In this document: one piece after another, positions 1 to 6,930 of the stretch
Layout of the letters: each line of letters starts with the position of its first letter
How positions within the stretch are numbered: the first letter of the stretch is position 1
From: Treponema sp.
GTDB taxonomy: Bacteria; Spirochaetota; Spirochaetia; Treponematales; Breznakiellaceae
Length of the DNA: 8,758 nt
Reading direction: 5' to 3'
Assembly: GCA_009786625.1 (NCBI GenBank)
Contig: WQRT01000017.1
Coordinates: 16,595-25,352, forward strand
Program-made: the position numbers and the translations under genes
The notes under the pieces: model-generated
What the model was told of the DNA's origin: nothing
Seen by the model: the letters and a program-made list of their open reading frames with translations, nothing else
Database searches by the model: none

Positions 1-1862
1 CCTAATCGAAACAGATTACTGACCAGTAACAAAGTATAATACAAAATACCATTTTTATTATCAGCGTACTTTCCCAGTACAGGGAATCTTTCAGGATGAT
101 GTCCTTTTACTACTATTTTTTTAACTTTAAAACCTGCCAGAGAAAGCGCTTTTTTACATACCGCGGGCGACCAGATTGTATAATGATCCGCAGGGCTTGA
201 TAACAGAAAACGTTTTAATGAAGATTTGCCTGATATACCTGAAAATGAAGGCGTTGAAAAAGCGAGAATACCGTTTGGTTTTAAGAGTTTTTTTATCTCT
301 TTTAAAACTAAAACACAATCCTGAAAGTGCTCAATGACATACCAGAGGGTTATTACATCGCAGCGTTGTTTGTCTAGTGACGAATGCGGGAAAAAGCCCC
401 GGACGGCAGGTATTCCCAGTGTTTTATTTACATAATCTACCGCGTCATTTGCGGGATCTATGCCGAATGGAGAAAAACCTTCTTCCCTTACAGCATCGAG
501 AAAAGGACCGTACGCGCAGCCAATATCCAGAAGCATTGGAAGTTCAGTATTTTCTTTTTGTGCCACCGGCGCTTTTGAATTCCAGTGATGCGCGTTATCC
601 CCGCGTAAAATTCCGGAGATAATTTTTAAACGCTGCTTTCCCGATTGTTTGATATTTTCAAAATCATCAAGATATGTTTTACCGTATTGTTTTAAATAGC
701 TTGCAAAAAAATATTCCTTTTCGTATTCAATCGGAGGCGGATTTATTCTGTCCATGTAGATTATACCGCAGTTTGAACAGCGGCGATAGGTTCGATCTTT
801 AAAACGCGTGGCACTCCTTCCGCTCCCGAAAGCGCAAACAGGACAGACTTCGTTTACCTGCGGCGAAAAACTATTTATCAATTCAACAAGCGAGACGCGG
901 GAGGAATCTTCGTAAATAAAATTTTTGCGCGTCTTCTGCGTTTTTGCGGTTAGCATTTTAATAATTGATTCTTTATCTAAGCGGGATGTATTTTTATTTC
1001 CTGATAAAAAATCTTTATTAAATGTTACAAACCCTGAGGCTTTAGCAAGTTTTTTATGATAAGGAGTAGGATGCGAAAGAAGAACAGGAACACCGGCAAA
1101 AAGCGCTTCGTATGCCGTTAATCCGTAATGAGTTACAATTAAATCATACTCATGAATGTGATCAGCGAGATTTGGAATAACATCAAGTATATTAACACAA
1201 TCAGGAACAGAATTTTTAAAATTTGAATTATTTAAATTGCCTTTTAATAAAGTAATTTCATAATGATCAATATTTTTCATTTTAGAAAGTATGAAAGCGG
1301 TTTTTAACCCAAGTCCGGAAGGATCTTCCTGCCCGAATGTAATCAAAATTTTAAACAGTGAATCACTGGAAGAACCTATATTATTCTGAAGTAAAAATCC
1401 GTCTCCGTTAGTGTGGTTAGTGTGGTTCGCGGCTTTATTCTTAATTAAAAACGCAGGAGAAGAAATATTCGCCTTTGGTCTGCCCAATTTTTCAGGAATC
1501 AGCATATCAATTAAAAAATCAAAATCATCACGGCAGACACCGCCCTCATCAATTCCGGCAACAGGCGCAATTTTTTTCCAGCGCAAAAACTCATCAGGCG
1601 GAGTTTGATAACGGTCAAGCAAAATAAGATCAAACCTTTTTTTTAACTCTTCGTTCGTTGTATCTGATTTTACACACCATGAAGCGTCAAATCCCATTGA
1701 CATAAAAAGTTTTAATATTTCGTTTGACAAAACCGGAACGTAAAGCAGCGCATCGCGGTTCACCGCGCGAAGGCCGCACACGAGCGCGGCGCATCTGCAT
1801 AAATGACCGCCGCCCCTGCCTTTTTCTACTGCCGGAACAACCAGAATTCCACCGTTTTTCAT
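1..1862 (-). CDS. SpsG/PseG-like domain fused to zinc-ribbon SAM methyltransferase (3' end outside window)
   Basis: I read this frame codon by codon from the ATG at 1862 to the left edge and found no stop, giving at least 620 residues. Residues 1-325 resemble SpsG/PseG, the GT-B-like enzymes acting on nucleotide-linked sugars in spore-coat and pseudaminic acid pathways: GRGGGHLCRC near residue 20 matches the G-x-GH-x-x-RC signature, ITFGQEDP lies at 174-181, and THYGLTAYEALFAGVP follows in the C-terminal half. Cysteines at 340, 343, 362 and 365 form a zinc ribbon. It is followed by a class I methyltransferase with motif I LDIGCAYGPF (445-454), then WYVIEHF and a proline/glycine segment (LLKPNGI). 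Such ribbon methyltransferases often modify sugars. The ATG overlaps the spsF stop by one base (TGATG), with GGAG 11 nt upstream, implying coupled translation. Residues 146-152 are Asn-His-Thr repeats encoded by a dispersed DNA repeat. The domain assignments are solid; substrate and reaction are inferred. Confidence 0.85.
   Translation of the reverse strand, partial: MKNGGILVVPAVEKGRGGGHLCRCAALVCGLRAVNRDALLYVPVLSNEILKLFMSMGFDASWCVKSDTTNEELKKRFDLILLDRYQTPPDEFLRWKKIAPVAGIDEGGVCRDDFDFLIDMLIPEKLGRPKANISSPAFLIKNKAANHTNHTNGDGFLLQNNIGSSSDSLFKILITFGQEDPSGLGLKTAFILSKMKNIDHYEITLLKGNLNNSNFKNSVPDCVNILDVIPNLADHIHEYDLIVTHYGLTAYEALFAGVPVLLSHPTPYHKKLAKASGFVTFNKDFLSGNKNTSRLDKESIIKMLTAKTQKTRKNFIYEDSSRVSLVELINSFSPQVNEVCPVCAFGSGRSATRFKDRTYRRCSNCGIIYMDRINPPPIEYEKEYFFASYLKQYGKTYLDDFENIKQSGKQRLKIISGILRGDNAHHWNSKAPVAQKENTELPMLLDIGCAYGPFLDAVREEGFSPFGIDPANDAVDYVNKTLGIPAVRGFFPHSSLDKQRCDVITLWYVIEHFQDCVLVLKEIKKLLKPNGILAFSTPSFSGISGKSSLKRFLLSSPADHYTIWSPAVCKKALSLAGFKVKKIVVKGHHPERFPVLGKYADNKNGILYYTLLLVSNLFRL
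1407..1433 (-). repeat. 9-bp tandem repeat, about three units, inside a coding sequence
   Basis: On the plus strand this reads as three 9-bp units of the type GGTTAGTGT, GGTTAGTGT, GGTTCGCGG, the first lacking its first G. The 18-bp core GGTTAGTGTGGTTCGCGG is identical to the core of both arms of the intergenic palindrome near 7000. Here it lies within the SpsG-like gene, in the segment between the two halves of the GT-B-like domain. It is translated on the minus strand as Ala-Asn-His-Thr-Asn-His-Thr-Asn (residues 145-152). Because the unit is nine bases, the copy keeps the reading frame. Confidence 0.8.
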
Positions 1863-2536
1863 CAGCAGAATATCTCCGAATATTTTTTAGTAATGGTTTG
1901 TCCTTGATATCTGTACGGCTCATCTTGCAGCGCGGAAAAAAGTTCCTGCGCTCTGTCGAAATCTTCCTGTGTATCGATTGTAATACGGATATCCGCGCCC
2001 TGCCATCGAAGCGGAGCGAGCGGGCGGTGAAGTGAAAAAATTTCCGGATGATTGTATAAATAAGGGCACACATGTTCGCGTTCAGGTTTTTCAACCGCTT
2101 CGATCTCGGCGCGGAAAAGCGCGGAAGCGTTGACAGACTCAATACCTGCGCCGTATGGAAGACCGAAAAAACCTGAATAATCCGCGTTAAGCGCCATAGC
2201 CTGAGCGTTTAAAGCCGAAGCCGCATCGGAAAAAACGAACGGGTTATCTCCTGTCGCCCTGATAACACGGGTGATAGAAAATTTCCTTATCACGCGGCAG
2301 TAACGTTCAAGAACATCGTCTTTCGGGCCCGCAAAAATTTCAAAACCGGCTTCTTTCGCGAACGGCGAGAATTCCGCCGCTGAATCTTCCGTACAGGCGA
2401 GAATTCTTATATCAGCGGGTGTTTGGTTTAACGCTTCCATTACGCGGAAAACAAGAGGCTTTCCTCCAAGCGGAAGAAGCGCTTTTCCAGGCAGTCTTGC
2501 GGAATCAAGCCTTGATTGTAAAACGACGGCGAGCAT
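1862..2536 (-). CDS. spsF: SpsF-like cytidylyltransferase (CMP-sugar activation)
   Basis: This 224-residue protein belongs to the cytidylyltransferase family that includes CMP-KDO synthetase and SpsF, which couples CTP to an acidic sugar to give a CMP-sugar and pyrophosphate. The N-terminal nucleotide-binding signature QSRLDSARLPGKAL (residues 7-20) is intact. RATGDNPF at 93-100 carries the conserved Asp, and ITIDTQEDFDRA (185-196) matches the usual C-terminal motif. The length fits a stand-alone SpsF domain, and no membrane segment is present, so it is cytoplasmic. The ATG lies 2 bp after the glycosyltransferase stop with a strong ribosome binding site. Its stop overlaps the start of the next gene, which carries an SpsG-like domain. 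The SpsF-SpsG pairing is typical of nonulosonic acid and spore-coat sugar clusters. The exact sugar cannot be read from the sequence. Confidence 0.9.
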   Translation of the reverse strand: MLAVVLQSRLDSARLPGKALLPLGGKPLVFRVMEALNQTPADIRILACTEDSAAEFSPFAKEAGFEIFAGPKDDVLERYCRVIRKFSITRVIRATGDNPFVFSDAASALNAQAMALNADYSGFFGLPYGAGIESVNASALFRAEIEAVEKPEREHVCPYLYNHPEIFSLHRPLAPLRWQGADIRITIDTQEDFDRAQELFSALQDEPYRYQGQTITKKYSEIFC

Positions 2537-2538
2537 TT

Positions 2539-3579
2539 TTACTCCTGTGCGGGAATAGAGACATTATCCCAGCGGCTTGTCACGCTGTGCGCGTCACATT
2601 TCCATTTTTCTTTATTATTGATCACCCATTTTCTACATTCCTTGAATTCTTTCCATGCGGTAAAAACATCCTCGCCTGATTTTAACGCAAAATCTGGAAA
2701 CCTTGCATACGGCAGATGAGCTTCGTCGTTTTTAAAAACGGGAGCCAGGTTTTTAAGATAAAAATGCCTGTAGTATGTGTCAACTGAATAATCAACGCCG
2801 GGAATTTCCCCGTCATATAAAAGTTTAACCTGAAGATTGAGCGCGATTTCTTCTCCCCAAAGATGAGCGCGGAAACCAAAATCCATCAACTGCCAATGAA
2901 TGTGCCGCAATGTTGTGTCAAATCCGCCGATGCCGATAAAACGCCGCCTGTCGTAAATGCCGATTCCCTCAAACGGATAAAGGGTAAAATCTCCTTCCTT
3001 TTGAGGTTCCATAAAAATTGTCCGCATTTTTTTCTTGTAAGTCATCGGAATTACAAGAGAGCGCAGCGCTTCATAATTAGAATTGATAATTACAGGAACC
3101 GTACAAAGTCTTTTATAGATAGTTTTTTTATCGGATTCGGCATCAGCTTTATCGTCTTTTTCCGCGTGTTCATTTTTTTCTTCGTTATCCGCTTTTACGC
3201 TTAATCTCTCCGCCATCCTGCCCGCATATCCGCCAGCGATTATTTTCATATCGCTTCGCATAACAAAGAAAAGAGGATTATCAATTTCTGATGCGGCGAT
3301 ATTGATCTGTTCGCCAAGACTTATTTCGTTTTCAGGGAGAATGAAACGTATAAACGGATAACGCCTTGCCAGATCTTCAATGTTGTAATTTGGAGCGCGG
3401 GATTCAACAGAAATAACATTGTCAAATCCTGTTTTTTCAAGTTCCTGAAAAAATGATCTCCGGGGAAATCCATGACGGTTGAGAATAACAGCGGAAATGC
3501 CGCAGGAAGATCTTTCCCTGCCGCCTACCGCGGTATACGTCGGAATTCTTTCATTAAAAATTGAAGGTATAGTATTCAT
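2539..3579 (-). CDS. GT-A-type (family 2-like) glycosyltransferase
   Basis: This 346-residue protein starts with a Rossmann-like nucleotide-sugar domain: CGISAVILNRHG (26-37), VISVESRAP (55-63), and FVMRSDMKI (105-113), where the Ser-Asp-Met may replace the usual DXD metal motif. A later segment, GIGGFDTTLRHIHWQLMDFG (216-235), resembles the acceptor/catalytic region of GT2 enzymes. Residues 128-156 form a highly charged Glu/Lys/Asp insert that looks like a surface loop. No signal peptide or membrane helix is seen. The frame stays open upstream to 3705, but that start would overlap the SPASM domain of the preceding gene by about 150 bp, so I chose the ATG at 3579, which overlaps it by 26 bp. 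A GGGGA lies about 15 nt upstream, which is weak, so translational coupling is likely. The fold is inferred from motifs; donor and acceptor are unknown. Confidence 0.78.
   Translation of the reverse strand: MNTIPSIFNERIPTYTAVGGRERSSCGISAVILNRHGFPRRSFFQELEKTGFDNVISVESRAPNYNIEDLARRYPFIRFILPENEISLGEQINIAASEIDNPLFFVMRSDMKIIAGGYAGRMAERLSVKADNEEKNEHAEKDDKADAESDKKTIYKRLCTVPVIINSNYEALRSLVIPMTYKKKMRTIFMEPQKEGDFTLYPFEGIGIYDRRRFIGIGGFDTTLRHIHWQLMDFGFRAHLWGEEIALNLQVKLLYDGEIPGVDYSVDTYYRHFYLKNLAPVFKNDEAHLPYARFPDFALKSGEDVFTAWKEFKECRKWVINNKEKWKCDAHSVTSRWDNVSIPAQE
2542..2547 (-). promoter_or_regulatory. ribosome binding site for spsF inside the end of the upstream gene
   Basis: The minus strand reads CAGGAG-TAAAA-ATG. 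The Shine-Dalgarno forms the last two codons (Gln-Glu) of the glycosyltransferase and sits five bases before the spsF ATG. Ribosomes terminating upstream could reinitiate directly, and this site fixes the spsF start. Confidence 0.75.
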
Positions 3580-5110
3580 CGCAATTTGCGCAAATCCCCG
3601 GGTAACTTTTATTACAGTGTTCCCTGTAATAATTTTGCCCGTTTTGCCATATAGTTTCAAGTGAATCGGAAAAAATGTTACCAAGGATGCGGTCTTTTCC
3701 GTCATTGAAAACCGTCATGTCTTCTCTGCACAAAGGTACAGAACCGTCTATTAAAATGGGAAGATCCCTCATTATGTGCCAGCAGCTCTTGCGGATAACG
3801 GGCGAGATGTCGGAAGCCTGTTTTTTATCCATGCTGCCGCAAAAATCGTCGTATTTTTGGATAATTATATTTTTTTCTCCGCAGGGGGAGGCGTCTTTAA
3901 AATGACGGTAAAATTTTTCCGTGTCATCTTCACCGCCTTTAATACGGACAGCCTGCACATAACAATCCTTTGGGAAGATAGAAAAAAGTTTATTCACACA
4001 GGCCGATGCTTCCGCGTAACCTGCGCCGCGGATAGTCGCGTAACGCGTTTGATCAATCGTGTCAAGAGATACAATCCATGACAGGGAAGGGAAAGGCGTG
4101 TTCCTGTTTTGCGCGTATTGAGCGCAAAGACCCGCGCACTTTTCCAGTTCTTCTGTTTTCCAGCCTATTCCCGACGTTTCGATAACAAGGGAAAGCGTGT
4201 TACGCGAAAGTACAGCTTCTATTAATTCCAATTTCTGCGGGTGTAAACTCAGTTCTCCCCACATAGACAGATCGATAACTGCGTCATTTGAAAATAAAAC
4301 AATTTTATCAAGAATTGATTCAAATTTTCTTTTTTCCATATAATCATTTCTGCCAAGAGCGTCTGTAAACAGCGGGTACGGGCATATGGCGCATTTTTGG
4401 GGACAGCCTCCGTAAACCTGAATGGGGAAAAATGAAGGAAGGGTTTTTAAAATCTCTGAATTATTTTCGATAATATTTTCGGCATCAGAAGCGGAAGGAA
4501 TTTTTCCGCCTGATGCTTTTAAGAAATTGTTTAAAAGAAGAAGATTTCGTTTTGAATCAGCACAAAAATTGAGCCTGTGGCAGCGGAGGTCAACAGATGA
4601 AATTTCAGTTTCGATATCAAAGGCGTTTATATCCTTTTGAATAACTGAAAACAGCATATCCCTTTCCACGGGACCGTCTTCACCGAGAATTTTTACCAGA
4701 ATACCCGCTGTCCCGGGAGAGAGTATTTCAGGAGCAAGACCGTAAGGCCAGCCGTCGGCATAGGAATATTCCGCCGCGTAACGGATGTGCCTTTCCGCTA
4801 TTACCCCTGCGAGAGATGGATCAAGGAACGGGCAGTCAGCGTACGCGAAATAAATGCAGTTAAATCCTTCCTGAAGCTCCGATATTCTTTGCAGTACGCT
4901 TCTCTTTGTCCATGAATCACTTTGTTCAACTTGAATACCATTTAAACCGGAAAAATCACCGTCCGATGGGGTTAGAAGCACAGTTTTATTAACGCCGGGA
5001 AAGGATGTTCCCCGCTCAACGCATAATTGCAAAGCATTTTTTCCGTTAGAAAGCGGTTCCCGCGCATAGCTTGAAAGATTTCCGCTGTATAAAACTAAAA
5101 GAGCGTTCAT
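3554..5110 (-). CDS. spiro-SPASM protein: SpsF-like N-terminal domain plus radical SAM/SPASM
   Basis: This 518-residue protein has two parts. Residues 1-170 resemble a cytidylyltransferase/GT-A domain (MNALLVLYSGN at the start, FAYADCPFLDP at 88-98) but lack the RLPGK nucleotide signature. Residues 228-518 are a radical SAM enzyme: the cluster motif C236-x3-C240-x2-C243 lies in YGGCPQKCAICPYP. This is followed by a SPASM domain with cysteines at 443, 461, 499, 507 and 510 and the usual LGNIFSDSLETIW segment, which should hold auxiliary iron-sulfur clusters. The architecture matches the radical SAM/SPASM family described as restricted to spirochetes. SPASM enzymes often modify peptides or proteins, but the substrate here is unknown. 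It is first in the operon, with sugar genes directly downstream. No Shine-Dalgarno precedes the ATG; a promoter-like sequence ends 8 bp before it, so the message may be leaderless. Confidence 0.92.
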   Translation of the reverse strand: MNALLVLYSGNLSSYAREPLSNGKNALQLCVERGTSFPGVNKTVLLTPSDGDFSGLNGIQVEQSDSWTKRSVLQRISELQEGFNCIYFAYADCPFLDPSLAGVIAERHIRYAAEYSYADGWPYGLAPEILSPGTAGILVKILGEDGPVERDMLFSVIQKDINAFDIETEISSVDLRCHRLNFCADSKRNLLLLNNFLKASGGKIPSASDAENIIENNSEILKTLPSFFPIQVYGGCPQKCAICPYPLFTDALGRNDYMEKRKFESILDKIVLFSNDAVIDLSMWGELSLHPQKLELIEAVLSRNTLSLVIETSGIGWKTEELEKCAGLCAQYAQNRNTPFPSLSWIVSLDTIDQTRYATIRGAGYAEASACVNKLFSIFPKDCYVQAVRIKGGEDDTEKFYRHFKDASPCGEKNIIIQKYDDFCGSMDKKQASDISPVIRKSCWHIMRDLPILIDGSVPLCREDMTVFNDGKDRILGNIFSDSLETIWQNGQNYYREHCNKSYPGICANCDEYYTFNF

Positions 5111-5118
5111 ATAATATG

Positions 5119-5147
5119 ATTATCGGCGGAAATTCGGGGTCTGTCGA
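5119..5147 (-). promoter_or_regulatory. candidate promoter of the sugar operon, possibly leaderless
   Basis: On the minus strand TCGACA (-35, 5 of 6 matches to TTGACA) is followed after 17 bp by GATAAT (-10, 5 of 6). The expected transcription start is near 5112, only a few bases before the ATG at 5110. This agrees with the absence of a Shine-Dalgarno. Confidence 0.4.
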
Positions 5148-5202
5148 GTGAATGTACCATGCGGTTAAATCCCTATTATGTTCCCATCCGGGTACTAAAT
5201 TC

Positions 5203-5231
5203 TTGTTAATATCGTTTTTTTGCTGTATATT
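5203..5231 (+). promoter_or_regulatory. candidate sigma-70 promoter of the caspase gene
   Basis: TTGTTA (-35) and TATATT (-10) are separated by 17 bp. The start of transcription would fall near 5238, giving a leader of about 15 bases that still includes the strong ribosome binding site. It lies back to back with the operon promoter candidate within one short divergent intergenic region. Confidence 0.5.
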
Positions 5232-5243
5232 AATATATATCTT

Positions 5244-5249
5244 GGGGGA
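5244..5249 (+). promoter_or_regulatory. ribosome binding site deciding the caspase gene start
   Basis: GGGGGA lies 3 bp before the ATG at 5253. It supports this start over an in-frame TTG at 5220, which would add 11 residues in front of a clear signal peptide. Confidence 0.7.
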
Positions 5250-5252
5250 TTT

Positions 5253-6893
5253 ATGAAAAAATTCTTGTTTTTTGCTGTCATTTTACTTATCGGTTCGTCT
5301 GTTTTCGCTCAACAAAAATATGCTTTGATAATTGGGAACGGCGCTTACAGGTATACTACGCCTCTTAATAATCCCGTAAATGACGCCGGTGATGTCGCGG
5401 GTGCGCTGCGGGAGTTAGGCTGGACAGTGGATATTCTTTCAAACGCCTCTCAGGAACAGATGTTTAACGCGGTTGTAAGGTTAAAAACCCGTCTTGCCGC
5501 TTCCAGAAACAGTTACGGTTTTTTCTTTTACGCGGGGCACGGCGTACAGTCTAACGGCGAGAATTTTTTAATCCCTGTAGATGCCAATATTCAAACAGAA
5601 AATTTTCTCCGTCAGATGGCGGTTTCCGTGCAGCTTGTTCTTGACGAATTAAACGATGCCGGAAATGAATTAAACGTGGTTGTACTCGATGCCTGCCGTG
5701 ATAATCCGTATAGCTGGAGGCGTTCCGGCACAAGAGGCCTCGCAGTGATGAGCCAGCGTCCAGCGGACAGCATCATTGTTTTCGCGACCAGCGCAGGTTC
5801 AACAGCCGCGGACGGAACCGGCAGAAACGGACTTTTTACGCAGCACTTTCTTAACCATCTTAGAACGCCCGGCATTGAAGTAAACGAAGTCTTCCGCCGC
5901 ACAAACGGCGATGTAGCGCGCGCCAGCAATAACCAGCAGCGTCCAGAGATTTATAATCAATTTTATGAGCTTGGGTATTTAGGAACAAGACCGGCCGCTC
6001 AGCCTTCTGTTACACCAACTCCCGCGCCAGCGGTTGTACAGCCGTCTGCGGCAACAACTGCTCCTTCAGGATTTGTACAAATACAAGGCGGAACATTTCT
6101 GATGGGAAGTCCTGCGAATGAAGCAGGGCGTCAAGGATTTGAAACACAGAGGCAGGTTACCGTTAGTTCATTCGTCATGAGAGTAAATCCGGTAACGGTA
6201 GGGGAGTTTCGCAGGTTTGTAACCGCAAACAGATACCGGACAGAAGCGGAAAGAGGTGACGGCGGCGATATTTGGACAGGCAGCCAGTGGGTTAGGCGGT
6301 CTAACGCGGACTGGAGGAATCCGAATTTTACACAGACAGATAATCACCCGGTAGTTCTTGTTAGCTGGAATGATGCTATACAGTATTGCAACTGGTTAAG
6401 TACACAGGAAGGATTAACTCCGGTTTATACAATAAACAGAACGAATGTAACATGGAACAGGAATGCCAGCGGGTATAGACTTCCTACGGAAGCGGAATGG
6501 GAATATGCCTGCCGCGGAGGAACAACAACAGCGTATAATACGGGAGCCAATATAACAACGAATCAGGCGAATTTTAATAATACATTACAAGGAACAACAT
6601 CCGTAGGTAATTACGCAGCGAATCAATACGGATTACATGATATGCATGGTAATGTAGCTGAATGGTGCTGGGACTGGCATGGAGCATACCTAACAGGAGC
6701 GCAGACAAATCCGGCGGGCGCGTCTGTGTCTTCTCATCGTGTATTACGCGGCGGCTGCTGGTTATCCGAAATTGAATATACCCGTTCCGCGCTCAGGGAA
6801 GGCGACACTCCAGCTAACCGGAGCAGTATAGTCGGCTTCCGCATCGTCCGTAATGCTTCGGGAGTTACATACACTCAAGCGGAAGCAAGATAA
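5253..6893 (+). CDS. exported caspase-like protein with C-terminal FGE/SUMF1-fold domain
   Basis: This 546-residue protein begins with a signal peptide (MKKFLFFAVILLIGSSVFAQ), so it is probably periplasmic or exported. Residues 22-245 form a caspase-like C14 domain: KYALIIGNGAY starts it, the catalytic His is H96 in YAGHG, and the Cys is C148 in LDACRDNP. A Pro/Thr/Ala linker follows (245-272). Residues 273-535 are an FGE-sulfatase/SUMF1-type, C-type-lectin-like domain: GGTFLMGS, RLPTEAEWEYACRGG (409-423), GLHDMHGNVAEWCWDW (460-475) and GFRIVR (528-533). The two active-site cysteines of human FGE (C336, C341) align with S505 and T510, so formylglycine formation is unlikely and a binding or scaffold role is more plausible. 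Caspase-like domains usually cleave after basic residues in prokaryotes, but the target here is unknown. The gene is transcribed alone, divergently from the sugar operon and convergently with the lipoprotein gene. Confidence 0.93.
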   Translation: MKKFLFFAVILLIGSSVFAQQKYALIIGNGAYRYTTPLNNPVNDAGDVAGALRELGWTVDILSNASQEQMFNAVVRLKTRLAASRNSYGFFFYAGHGVQSNGENFLIPVDANIQTENFLRQMAVSVQLVLDELNDAGNELNVVVLDACRDNPYSWRRSGTRGLAVMSQRPADSIIVFATSAGSTAADGTGRNGLFTQHFLNHLRTPGIEVNEVFRRTNGDVARASNNQQRPEIYNQFYELGYLGTRPAAQPSVTPTPAPAVVQPSAATTAPSGFVQIQGGTFLMGSPANEAGRQGFETQRQVTVSSFVMRVNPVTVGEFRRFVTANRYRTEAERGDGGDIWTGSQWVRRSNADWRNPNFTQTDNHPVVLVSWNDAIQYCNWLSTQEGLTPVYTINRTNVTWNRNASGYRLPTEAEWEYACRGGTTTAYNTGANITTNQANFNNTLQGTTSVGNYAANQYGLHDMHGNVAEWCWDWHGAYLTGAQTNPAGASVSSHRVLRGGCWLSEIEYTRSALREGDTPANRSSIVGFRIVRNASGVTYTQAEAR

Positions 6894-6930
6894 TATAATT
6901 ACTTTGTAACGAGATTAATAAAAATTACAG

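Noticed and set aside
1724..2035. 103-residue plus-strand open frame
   Set aside because: Arg-rich antisense shadow of spsF and the SpsG-like gene, without a ribosome binding site or recognisable motif.
1687..2142. 151-residue minus-strand open frame overlapping spsF and the SpsG fusion
   Set aside because: It is out of frame with two well-supported genes and has no domain features; a shadow.
3580..3705. Upstream extension of the glycosyltransferase by 42 residues
   Set aside because: It would overlap the conserved SPASM end of the preceding gene, and the added residues read like an antisense-frame shadow with no family similarity.
5220..5252. TTG start adding 11 residues to the caspase protein
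   Set aside because: It lies within the promoter -10 region and in front of a complete signal peptide; the ATG at 5253 has the ribosome binding site.
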